Shown: piece by piece, positions 1 to 6,146 of the stretch
Numbering within the stretch: position 1 is the stretch's first letter
Layout of the letters: each line of letters opens with the position of its first letter
Source of the DNA: Candidatus Bathyarchaeota archaeon
Lineage (GTDB): Archaea; Thermoproteota; Bathyarchaeia; TCS64
Assembly: GCA_030602935.1 (NCBI GenBank)
Contig: JAUVYU010000024.1
Span: 1 to 7,742 of the forward strand
Reading direction: 5' to 3'
DNA: 7,742 nucleotides
Notes under the pieces: model-generated
Seen by the model: only the letters and a program-made list of their open reading frames with translations
The model's database searches: none
Told to the model about the DNA's origin: nothing
Program-made: the position numbers and the translations under genes

Positions 1-28
1 ATACTCCGAAAACCGCATCCCAGAGAGA

Positions 29-43
29 GGGGGGAGGGGGGGG
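29..43 (+). repeat. Homopurine G tract (G6-A-G8)
   Basis: Six G, one A and eight G follow a GAGAGA stretch. The opposite strand is the matching polypyrimidine run. The tract can be split into four G-runs of three or more with very short loops, so a G-quadruplex is possible on the plus strand. Its position close to the window edge also makes a homopolymer length error possible. Confidence 0.6.
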
Positions 44-155
44 TCTAAGGAATGAACGTGAATACACGTCCAACAGACGAAAAGAGAGTGAAAACACCTC
101 CGATACAAAATTATTCAAGGTAAAATACGGATCTATACTGCCCACAAGAGGACCC

Positions 156-163
156 TATAAAAA
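156..163 (+). promoter_or_regulatory. Candidate TATA box for the small membrane protein gene
   Basis: TATAAAAA lies about 60 bases before the ATG at 223. With the usual archaeal spacing of about 25 bases, transcription would start near 185 and leave a leader of roughly 35-40 bases. The surrounding DNA is A-rich, so a chance match is quite possible. Confidence 0.35.
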
Positions 164-222
164 TGGGAAGAATGCGAAAAACCCAGTTAGAAGCCGAATA
201 ACGCAACCCCAGTCGAAACCGT

Positions 223-435
223 ATGTCGGATCCGAAAAATAACAATTATTATAAATTTCATCTAATACCACGGTTAATGGGGAAAACCATGGTCTGGTAC
301 TACATCGCTGTAGTTCTAACCCTCTCAGCGGTCATCTGGCTGGTAAGCATCGTAGCCCTGGACTACAGCACATACTTCGACCTCCAGAGACGCCTAAGGA
401 AAGAAAGGAGAAAAGCAGCCCAAACCCACCAGTAG
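223..435 (+). CDS. Small single-pass membrane protein, function unknown
   Basis: This 70-residue protein is not one I recognise. It has a polar Asn/Tyr-rich N-terminus (about 1-22), one strongly hydrophobic helix (about 23-46, rich in Val, Leu, Ile, Ala and Trp) and a highly basic C-terminal tail with RRLRKERRK (about 56-64). By the positive-inside rule the tail should be cytoplasmic and the short N-terminus outside. No cysteine or catalytic motif is visible. ATG 223 is the first start after an in-frame stop at 199-201, but no Shine-Dalgarno precedes it. Internal ATGs at residues 19 and 23 are alternatives, and the second has GGGG a few bases upstream. The gene ends 144 bases before a Ca2+-ATPase-like gene on the same strand, which has its own promoter. 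The sharply defined helix and tail argue for a real gene, but its role is open. Confidence 0.6.
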   Translation: MSDPKNNNYYKFHLIPRLMGKTMVWYYIAVVLTLSAVIWLVSIVALDYSTYFDLQRRLRKERRKAAQTHQ

Positions 436-473
436 CAGCGAAAAGCGAACCACTTCTGAAAGATCTGCCTTAA

Positions 474-490
474 ACACTAGCTCACACTAG
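474..490 (+). repeat. Tandem ACACTAG repeat, 10-base period
   Basis: ACACTAG occurs at 474-480 and 484-490, so the copies are exactly 10 bases apart, close to one helical turn. They lie about 40-60 bases upstream of the TATA box of the ATPase gene, where an archaeal activator could bind on one face of the DNA. No known regulator site is recognised. Confidence 0.3.
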
Positions 491-530
491 GAGAATCCGT
501 CTACTCCCCACTATTTAGTCGGTTCAACCT

Positions 531-548
531 AGGAAAGAAGTTATAAAT
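531..548 (+). promoter_or_regulatory. BRE/TATA promoter of the P-type ATPase gene
   Basis: A purine-rich BRE-like stretch (AGGAAAGAAG, 531-540) is followed directly by TTATAAAT (541-548), a very good archaeal TATA box. The expected start site is near 570, only about ten bases before the ATG at 580. This implies a very short leader or an almost leaderless mRNA, in keeping with the missing Shine-Dalgarno. Confidence 0.7.
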
Positions 549-579
549 CACCCTACTTCAAATCTCTGGAACATAGGCT

Positions 580-3366
580 ATGGACGCCCATGCGAAACCG
601 GTGACACACGTGGAGAACAAAGACTGGCACGCAGCCGAGATCGACGAAGTTCTGGGAACCCTCGAGACAAGCCGAGACGGGATAACCGACGAGGAGGCAG
701 CTAAGAGGCTCGAGGTCTACGGCCCCAACGAGCTCAAGGAGGAGAAGAAGAAGCAGTGGTACCACCTCGTCATAGAGCAGTTCACCAGCATCCTCGTCGT
801 CATACTCATCATCTCCGCGGTCGTCTCGGCCTATATCTCCATCCAGGCGGGGGAGCCCATGACGGACACTTGGGTCATCCTCATCATCGTCGTCATGAAC
901 GCCGTCCTCGGCTTCGTCCAGGAGTACCGGGCCGAGAAGGCCGTCGAGGCCCTCAAGGCCATGGTCTCCCCCCACGTCCTCGTGAGACGAGGCGGAAGGG
1001 AGGAGTCTATCGACTCCAAGGACCTCGTACCCGGGGACATCGTCCTCCTCGAGGCGGGAAGCCGGGTCCCAGCTGACTGCAGGCTCATCGAAGCAGCGAA
1101 CCTCCAGATCGACGAGGCCCCTCTCACCGGCGAGTCCCGACCAGTCACAAAGAATCTCAACGTAGTGAGCGCCGATGCCGGCATCGGAGACCGGAAGAAC
1201 TCCGTATTCATGGGGACCGTGGTCACAGGCGGCAGGGCGGTTGGCGTCGTCACCGAGACAGGGATGACAAGCGAGTTCGGCAAGATCGCAGGCATGGTCC
1301 AGTCCATCGACGTCTCGGACCCGCCTCTCCGCATCAAGATGGAGAAGATAGGCAGGCAGCTCGCAACGATCTCCATCGTCCTCACATTCTGGGTATTCAT
1401 AGTCCTCTGGTTCGTCCACGACAGACCCCTAGAAGAGATATTCATGACCAGCGTAAGCCTCGCAGTCTCAGCCATCCCTGAGGGCCTCCCAGCCGTACTT
1501 ACAATCACTCTAGCCCTGGGGACCGCGAGAATGGCCAGGCAGAAGGCCATCATCCGCAAGCTGGCCTCAGTGGAGACCCTGGGAAGCACTACTGTGATCT
1601 GCAGCGACAAGACCGGCACCCTCACAAAGAACGAGATGACCGTGCAGAGGCTCACATCCAACGGCAGGACGATCCACGTCACGGGAGCTGGATACGTCCC
1701 CGAGGGAGAATTCGAGTCAGGCGGGACCAAGTTCGATCCCCGAGGAGATACAGATCTGGAGCTGCTGCTCCGGATAGGTGCCCTCAACAACGACGCCCAC
1801 GTCCAGGAGGACGGAGGAACGTGGATGTGCTTCGGCGACCCCACGGAGGGCGCCCTGATAGTCACAGCTGAGAAGGCCGGGATAAGCCAGTCCGAACTCA
1901 AAAAGACTTACCCGCGCGTCGCAGAGCTCCCATTCGACTCCGCCAGGAAGCGGATGTCCACCCTCCACCGGACCCCAGAGGGGAAGCTCGTAGCCTACGT
2001 CAAAGGCGCCCCCGAGATGATCCTGGAGCGCAGCGTAAGCATATTCGACGGACAGGTTCGACCCATCCAGCAGGACGATGTCGACGTCAACATGGATTCC
2101 ATGACCAAGATGGCGGAGGACGCCCTCAGGGTCCTGGCCATGGCCTACAAGGAGCTCCCAGACGACTACGACATCATGAACCTGGAGGTGGAGGCGGTCG
2201 AATCCAACCTCACCTTCGTCGGCATGATGGGCATGATCGACCCCGCCAGAGAGGAGGTCCCCCTCGCCATCAAGACCACCCAGGGCGCAGGCATCCGCTC
2301 CGTCATGGTCACCGGTGACCACAAGATCACGGCCATAGCCATCGCCAAGGAGATAGGCATAATCGACGAGGAGACCCCGACCTCAGTCCTGGAGGGGGCG
2401 GACGTCGAGGGATTCACGGACGACCAGCTCGACGACGTCATAGAGGACGTACGAGTATTCGCAAGGGTCAGCCCCGAGCACAAGATGCGCATCGCCCAGA
2501 GCCTGAAGCGGCTGGGCCACATAGTCGCCATGACCGGAGACGGCGTCAACGACGCCCCCGCCCTCAAGGCCGCCGACATCGGCGTCGCCATGGGTATCAA
2601 GGGCACCGACGTCACCAAGGAGGCCTCCGACATGATCCTCGAGGACGATAACTTCGCCACCATCGTCAAGGCCATCGAGGGGGGCAGGGAGATCTACGAC
2701 AACGTCTCCAAGTACATCCGCCTCATGCTCGCCGCCAACTTTGACGAGTTCATCGAGATCACGGTCACCGCCGTCCTCGGCCTCCCCATTCCATTCCTCC
2801 CCATCCACATCCTCTGGGTCAACCTCGTCACAGACGGCCTCCCCGCAGTCGCCCTCAGCGTCGACCCTCCCGACCCCGACATCATGAAGTACCCTCCCAG
2901 GGACCCCAAGGAGGACATCCTCAGACGCTTCTGGAGATTCATCCTATTCGCGGCCCTCGTCGACTTCATCAGCGACTTCGTCCCATTCGTCTACGTCTAC
3001 GCCACCACACTAATCGGAACAGGAGACGGAGAACTCGCAGCCACCACCGCCAGAACCGTCGCATTCACGAGCATCGTGTTCTTCGAGTTCATACTAGCCT
3101 ACCAGTGTAGAAGCGAGACCAAGCACATATTCCAGCTGGGCTGGAAGGGATTCACCGCCAATAAGATGCTATTCATCTCCGTCATGGTAGGCCTCGCCCT
3201 CCAGTTCATGATACTATACATCCCATTCCTCAACAACGTATTCCACGTCGTACCCCTGACCCCATTCCAACTATTCCTCTGCTTCGCAGGATCACTCACC
3301 GCATTCCTGATAGTACCACAGAGACTCATCCCCAGAAGACAATACATGGAGCACAGAAAGGCCTAA
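580..3366 (+). CDS. P2A-type cation-transporting ATPase, SERCA/PMR1-like, probably Ca2+
   Basis: This 928-residue integral membrane pump couples ATP hydrolysis to cation export. The cation-ATPase N-terminal domain covers about 15-60, with M1 about 63-88 and M2 about 95-115. The actuator-domain TGES motif is at 183-186, M3 about 260-279, and M4 holds PEGLP (300-304). The phosphorylated Asp is D343 in DKTGTLT, the nucleotide domain has KGAPE (475-479), and TGD (578-580) and TGDGVND (652-658) follow. The C-terminal M5-M10 bundle completes a ten-helix P2 ATPase of normal length. Alignment by eye to SERCA places the calcium ligands at E301 (M4), N720 and E723 (M5), N748, T751 and D752 (M6, WVNLVTDGLPA) and E836 (M8). 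All are present, so Ca2+ is the best guess, with Mn2+ possible as in PMR1. ATG 580 is forced by an in-frame TAG at 574-576. There is no clear Shine-Dalgarno. The gene is intact. Confidence 0.95.
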   Translation: MDAHAKPVTHVENKDWHAAEIDEVLGTLETSRDGITDEEAAKRLEVYGPNELKEEKKKQWYHLVIEQFTSILVVILIISAVVSAYISIQAGEPMTDTWVILIIVVMNAVLGFVQEYRAEKAVEALKAMVSPHVLVRRGGREESIDSKDLVPGDIVLLEAGSRVPADCRLIEAANLQIDEAPLTGESRPVTKNLNVVSADAGIGDRKNSVFMGTVVTGGRAVGVVTETGMTSEFGKIAGMVQSIDVSDPPLRIKMEKIGRQLATISIVLTFWVFIVLWFVHDRPLEEIFMTSVSLAVSAIPEGLPAVLTITLALGTARMARQKAIIRKLASVETLGSTTVICSDKTGTLTKNEMTVQRLTSNGRTIHVTGAGYVPEGEFESGGTKFDPRGDTDLELLLRIGALNNDAHVQEDGGTWMCFGDPTEGALIVTAEKAGISQSELKKTYPRVAELPFDSARKRMSTLHRTPEGKLVAYVKGAPEMILERSVSIFDGQVRPIQQDDVDVNMDSMTKMAEDALRVLAMAYKELPDDYDIMNLEVEAVESNLTFVGMMGMIDPAREEVPLAIKTTQGAGIRSVMVTGDHKITAIAIAKEIGIIDEETPTSVLEGADVEGFTDDQLDDVIEDVRVFARVSPEHKMRIAQSLKRLGHIVAMTGDGVNDAPALKAADIGVAMGIKGTDVTKEASDMILEDDNFATIVKAIEGGREIYDNVSKYIRLMLAANFDEFIEITVTAVLGLPIPFLPIHILWVNLVTDGLPAVALSVDPPDPDIMKYPPRDPKEDILRRFWRFILFAALVDFISDFVPFVYVYATTLIGTGDGELAATTARTVAFTSIVFFEFILAYQCRSETKHIFQLGWKGFTANKMLFISVMVGLALQFMILYIPFLNNVFHVVPLTPFQLFLCFAGSLTAFLIVPQRLIPRRQYMEHRKA

Positions 3367-3382
3367 CCAACCTCCACCAATC

Positions 3383-3390
3383 TTTATATA
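3383..3390 (+). promoter_or_regulatory. TATA box of hppA
   Basis: TTTATATA lies 17 bases after the ATPase stop and about 55 bases before the hppA ATG. Transcription would begin near 3412, leaving a leader of about 30 bases that carries the Shine-Dalgarno. This suggests hppA is transcribed on its own as well as by any read-through from the ATPase gene. Confidence 0.65.
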
Positions 3391-3396
3391 GAGTGT

Positions 3397-3410
3397 AGAA
3401 GGAAACTTCT
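3397..3410 (+). repeat. Short perfect inverted repeat between the TATA box and hppA start
   Basis: AGAAG (3397-3401) and CTTCT (3406-3410) are perfect inverted repeats around GAAA, so read-through RNA could form a five-pair hairpin with a GNRA tetraloop. In DNA the site lies between the TATA box and the expected transcription start, where an operator would block initiation. The motif AAACTTC inside it recurs at 3425-3431. The stem is short, and chance cannot be excluded. Confidence 0.3.
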
Positions 3411-3433
3411 GAGAACGTTTAACCAAACTTCAA

Positions 3434-3438
3434 GAGGT
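3434..3438 (+). promoter_or_regulatory. Ribosome binding site of hppA
   Basis: GAGGT matches the anti-Shine-Dalgarno at the 3' end of archaeal 16S rRNA. It ends four bases before ATG 3443, supporting that start over the second ATG two codons later. Confidence 0.7.
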
Positions 3439-3442
3439 AGAT

Positions 3443-5449
3443 ATGAAAATGGCTCTCGAACCCTGGCTGATTGCACCCGTGTCCGCAATAGCATCACTCC
3501 TGATCGGACTATTCCACTACAACTACGTGAGTAGCAAAGACGCCGGCACAGACAGAATGAAGCAGATAGCCGGATGGATACAGGAGGGCTCCAGGGCCTT
3601 CCTAAAGACAGAGTACACCTACCTAGGCGCATTCGTCGCCGTCATGGCGATAATCCTCTCAGTGGCACTGGGAGTGAAGATCGGCCTCACATTTGTATTC
3701 GGCACGGTATTCTCAGGCTTGGCAGGTATAATAGGAATGGAGGTCGCCGTGAAAGCCAACGTCAGGACGGCCAACGCGGCCAAGAATGGTGGCCTCATCG
3801 CCGCATTCCCAATCGCCTTCAGAGGCGGAGCGATCATGGGCCTCATGGTCGTGGGCCTGGCTCTCTCCGGAATCAGCATCATCTACTGGCTGACAGGAGA
3901 TCCAGCGGCGGTCCTGGGAATGAGCATCGGCGCCAGCACGCTGACCCTATTCATGAAGGCAGGAGGCGGAATTTTCACCAAGACCGCTGATATCGCAGCT
4001 GACCTCGTCGGCAAAGTAGAGCTCGGCATCCCCGAGGACGACCCCCGCAATCCTGCCGTCATAGCCGATAACGTCGGGGACAACGTCGGAGACTGTGCGG
4101 GCTCAGGAGCCGACCTCTTCGACTCGTACGTGGCTGCGATTATGGCTTCCATGATCCTGGGCGGCACTATGCAGATTGCCTATCTCCAGACCCTACCCCT
4201 GGTCTTCGCAGGCTTGGGTATAATCGCCTCGATTATCGGCATAGCCGCCGTGAGGGTGAGGGAAGGCGGTGACCCGGGAACCGCCCTTAACAACGGTACG
4301 TACATCACATGCATAGTCTTCGGCGTCCTCACGTACGCTGCCACGTACTTCTATGGCTATGACATAAAGATCTGGTACGCAACCGTGGTCGGTCTGCTGG
4401 CTGGGATAGTCATCGGCATGACCTCAGACCACTACACTTCCATCAACAAAGGCCCAGCAAAGAAGACCGCTGAATCAGCTCAGACAGGAGCCGCCATCTT
4501 CATACTCAATGGCTTCTCATACGGCTTAATCAGCTGCTTCCCCGCATTCCTCGGAATAGGCATCGGTTCAGCCATCGCATACTCCCTCTACGGCGTCTAC
4601 GGCGTCGGCATGGCCGCAGTGGGAATGCTCGCAATCGCAGGAACCATCATCGCCGGGGACGCCTACGGCCCAATAGGGGACAACGCCAAGGGAATCGCCG
4701 AGATGTCCAAGCTCGGGGACGAGGTCGTCGACATCACAGACGAGATCGACGCAGCCGGAAACACGACGAAAGCCATCACAAAGGGCTTCGCTATTGGCGC
4801 AGCGGGGCTCACCGCCCTGGCGCTCCTCGCCTCCTTCCAGGAGATAGTCATAGACCTCCTCGGGCAGAGCATAAGCTTCGACCTCATGGACCCCATAGTC
4901 ATGATGGGCATATTCATCGGGATGAGCATCCCCGTCATATTCTCCGCCATGCTCATCCTCGGCGTCTCAAAGAACGCACATAGAATGATCGAGGAGATTA
5001 GGAGACAGTTCCGGGAGATACCCGGCCTAATGGAGGGAACAGGACAGCCCGACTACAACGCATGCATCTCCATAGCCACTAAAGGAGCCCTCAAAGAACT
5101 GCTGCCATTAATAGTATTCACCATCAGCACAACCCTCATAGTCGGCTTCGTAACCGGAATCAGGGGCTTAGCAGGATACCTCAGTGGAGCAATATTCAGC
5201 GGCTTCTTCCTAGCGATCCTTATGGCCAACGCCGGAGGCCTATGGGACAACGCTAAAAAATACGTTGAGTCCGGCTACTTCGGAGGAAAGGGCTCCGACG
5301 CCCATAAGGCTGCGGTCATCGGGGACACCGTCGGGGACCCATTCAAGGACACCGCGGGACCCTCGCTGAACACGCTGGTGACCGTGATATCCCAGATAGC
5401 CTCCCTCTTCGCACCCCTCATCATAGCCTACGCCCTTATAGGCGTCTAG
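3443..5449 (+). CDS. hppA: Membrane-bound proton-translocating pyrophosphatase, K+-independent type
   Basis: This 668-residue multi-pass membrane protein hydrolyses pyrophosphate to phosphate and uses the energy to pump protons out of the cytoplasm. The length is normal for prokaryotic members, which form homodimers of about 16 helices per subunit. Family signatures are all present. The pyrophosphate-binding D(X)7KXE motif is at D183-E193 (DIAADLVGKVE, where DVGADL is more usual). Acidic Mg-PPi ligands are in DNVGDNVGD (209-217), and the C-terminal motif GDTVGDPFKD is at 627-636. Subtype is set by GNTTKAIT (439-446). Lys443 and Thr446 sit at the two positions that mark K+-independent enzymes (Ala at both in K+-dependent ones), and that subfamily pumps protons. 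The start is supported by GAGGT upstream and an in-frame stop at 3410-3412. It lies 76 bases after the ATPase gene. No defect is visible. Confidence 0.97.
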   Translation: MKMALEPWLIAPVSAIASLLIGLFHYNYVSSKDAGTDRMKQIAGWIQEGSRAFLKTEYTYLGAFVAVMAIILSVALGVKIGLTFVFGTVFSGLAGIIGMEVAVKANVRTANAAKNGGLIAAFPIAFRGGAIMGLMVVGLALSGISIIYWLTGDPAAVLGMSIGASTLTLFMKAGGGIFTKTADIAADLVGKVELGIPEDDPRNPAVIADNVGDNVGDCAGSGADLFDSYVAAIMASMILGGTMQIAYLQTLPLVFAGLGIIASIIGIAAVRVREGGDPGTALNNGTYITCIVFGVLTYAATYFYGYDIKIWYATVVGLLAGIVIGMTSDHYTSINKGPAKKTAESAQTGAAIFILNGFSYGLISCFPAFLGIGIGSAIAYSLYGVYGVGMAAVGMLAIAGTIIAGDAYGPIGDNAKGIAEMSKLGDEVVDITDEIDAAGNTTKAITKGFAIGAAGLTALALLASFQEIVIDLLGQSISFDLMDPIVMMGIFIGMSIPVIFSAMLILGVSKNAHRMIEEIRRQFREIPGLMEGTGQPDYNACISIATKGALKELLPLIVFTISTTLIVGFVTGIRGLAGYLSGAIFSGFFLAILMANAGGLWDNAKKYVESGYFGGKGSDAHKAAVIGDTVGDPFKDTAGPSLNTLVTVISQIASLFAPLIIAYALIGV

Positions 5450-5465
5450 AGGGGCTATCCAATCC

Positions 5466-5473
5466 TTATTTTT
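5466..5473 (+). terminator. T-rich terminator after hppA
   Basis: TTATTTTT begins 16 bases after the hppA stop. Runs of five or more T on the non-template strand are typical archaeal intrinsic terminators and need no hairpin. It precedes the L15e promoter, consistent with separate transcripts. Confidence 0.5.
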
Positions 5474-5491
5474 CCGGTGTGGTCCTCAATG

Positions 5492-5499
5492 TTTATATT
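5492..5499 (+). promoter_or_regulatory. TATA box of the L15e gene
   Basis: TTTATATT lies about 50 bases before ATG 5548. The predicted start site is near 5521, giving a leader of about 25 bases that contains the Shine-Dalgarno. Confidence 0.65.
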
Positions 5500-5535
5500 A
5501 TCGTAGACTTTTGTAGTTCGGTAGTCTCATAACAA

Positions 5536-5540
5536 GAGGA
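5536..5540 (+). promoter_or_regulatory. Ribosome binding site of the L15e gene
   Basis: GAGGA lies seven bases before ATG 5548. The in-frame stop at 5530-5532 rules out any longer product. Confidence 0.6.
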
Positions 5541-5547
5541 AAGATCA

Positions 5548-6009
5548 ATGTACCGCCATCTAAAGCAAGCGTGGAGAGCCCCCGGAGGCGGCTACCTCAG
5601 GGACCTGATGAGAAAGCGCGCAATAATCTGGAGACGCCAGCCCGTCGTGGTCAGGATAGACAAGCCTACACGACTAGACAGAGCCCGTCGACTAGGCTAC
5701 AAAGCTAAGAAAGGCTTCGTCGTCGTCAGGGTTCGTGTGAGGCGCGGAGGAAGGAGGAAGCCCCGGCCGAAGATGGGGAGACGCCAGAAGAGGATGGGCG
5801 TCTCTAAGTACACGCCAGCCAAGAGCATAAAACTCATCGCCGAGGAGAGGGTCGCCCGAAAGTATCCCAACCTGGAGGTCCTCAACTCGTACTGGGTCTG
5901 GGAGGATGGCACATCCAAGTGGCACGAAGTCATACTGGTTGACCCAAACAGCCCCTCTATCAAGACCGACAAGAACGTAGGATGGATGGCTGGAAAATCT
6001 AAATCCTAG
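5548..6009 (+). CDS. rpl15e: Large ribosomal subunit protein L15e (eL15)
   Basis: The 153-residue product is an archaeal/eukaryotic 50S subunit protein with no bacterial counterpart. It binds 23S rRNA in the body of the large subunit. Family hallmarks appear in order: the N-terminal YRHLKQAW (2-9), the segment RIDKPTRLDRARRLGYKAK with its many basic residues (about 36-54), the very basic VRVRRGGRRKPRPK region (about 62-75), the KYPNLEVLNSYWV block (about 104-116) and the EVILVDPNSP stretch (about 127-136). It ends at about the usual archaeal length, whereas eukaryotic forms run longer. Start choice is supported by the Shine-Dalgarno and an upstream in-frame stop. It has its own TATA box and lies 98 bases after hppA, so it is probably not co-regulated with the pump. 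No other ribosomal protein gene lies in the window. Confidence 0.97.
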   Translation: MYRHLKQAWRAPGGGYLRDLMRKRAIIWRRQPVVVRIDKPTRLDRARRLGYKAKKGFVVVRVRVRRGGRRKPRPKMGRRQKRMGVSKYTPAKSIKLIAEERVARKYPNLEVLNSYWVWEDGTSKWHEVILVDPNSPSIKTDKNVGWMAGKSKS

Positions 6010-6146
6010 ATTAATATCAGTTCTAAATAGATGTAAGCCTTCATTTATAATGGTAAATCATAAATAGGGATATTTAGACTTCTAGGCTGAAAATAGATAT
6101 AACACGATATTCCATTTAGAAAAAAAACTTAGTTGAGGTAGGGATA
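6010..6146 (+). promoter_or_regulatory. AT-rich leader of the glycosyltransferase gene with an imperfect direct repeat
   Basis: These 137 bases are much richer in A and T than the flanking genes. AAATAGATGTAA (6025-6036) recurs with one change as AAATAGATATAA (6091-6102). Each copy is followed a few bases later by a TTCATTTA-like stretch (6040-6047 and 6110-6118). TATA-like candidates are TTTATAA (6044-6050) and GATATAAC (6096-6103). The second would place the start site near 6125, just before the Shine-Dalgarno. An A8 run lies at 6120-6127. No clear L15e terminator is seen. Confidence 0.4.
6135..6139 (+). promoter_or_regulatory. Ribosome binding site of the glycosyltransferase gene
   Basis: GAGGT ends seven bases before ATG 6147, a good spacing that fixes this start. 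The in-frame TAG at 6117-6119 excludes a longer reading. Confidence 0.65.

Larger units (their letters stand above)
3..242 (+). other. Stop-free frame at left edge; possible C-terminal tail of an upstream gene
   Basis: Reading from base 3, no stop occurs until TAA at 240-242, giving 79 sense codons open to the left edge. The translation is hydrophilic and low in complexity: a Gly-rich run from the G tract (GGGGG, about residues 10-14), then many Lys, Arg, Asn, Ser and Thr, with no recognisable domain. It runs 20 bases past the ATG of the small membrane protein at 223. Third positions are A-rich and lack the C/G bias of the certain genes, so coding is doubtful. It could be a disordered tail of an upstream protein or a chance open frame in stop-poor A-rich DNA. 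Confidence 0.2.

Noticed and set aside
52..123. 23-codon open frame just after the G tract
   Set aside because: Very short, with only AAGG lying against the ATG and no protein feature. It cannot be told from chance in A-rich DNA.
553..1419. Long minus-strand open frame (288 codons) opposite the start of the ATPase gene
   Set aside because: Shadow of a gene with C/G-rich third positions. The product is dominated by Asp, Glu, Gly and Leu runs with no domain, and the plus strand is a certain P-type ATPase.
831..1901. Minus-strand open frame of 356 codons opposite the ATPase gene
   Set aside because: Ser/Thr/Arg-rich mirror translation without motifs. It overlaps conserved catalytic segments of the plus-strand gene, including DKTGTLT.
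3574..3990. Plus-strand frame of 138 codons inside hppA
   Set aside because: Arg/His/Gly-rich out-of-frame translation of a highly conserved region of hppA, with no motif of its own.
5505..5527. AGACT/AGTCT inverted repeat in the L15e leader as a possible autoregulatory hairpin
   Set aside because: Only five base pairs with a 13-base loop, and it straddles the predicted transcription start, so it would not be fully in the mRNA.
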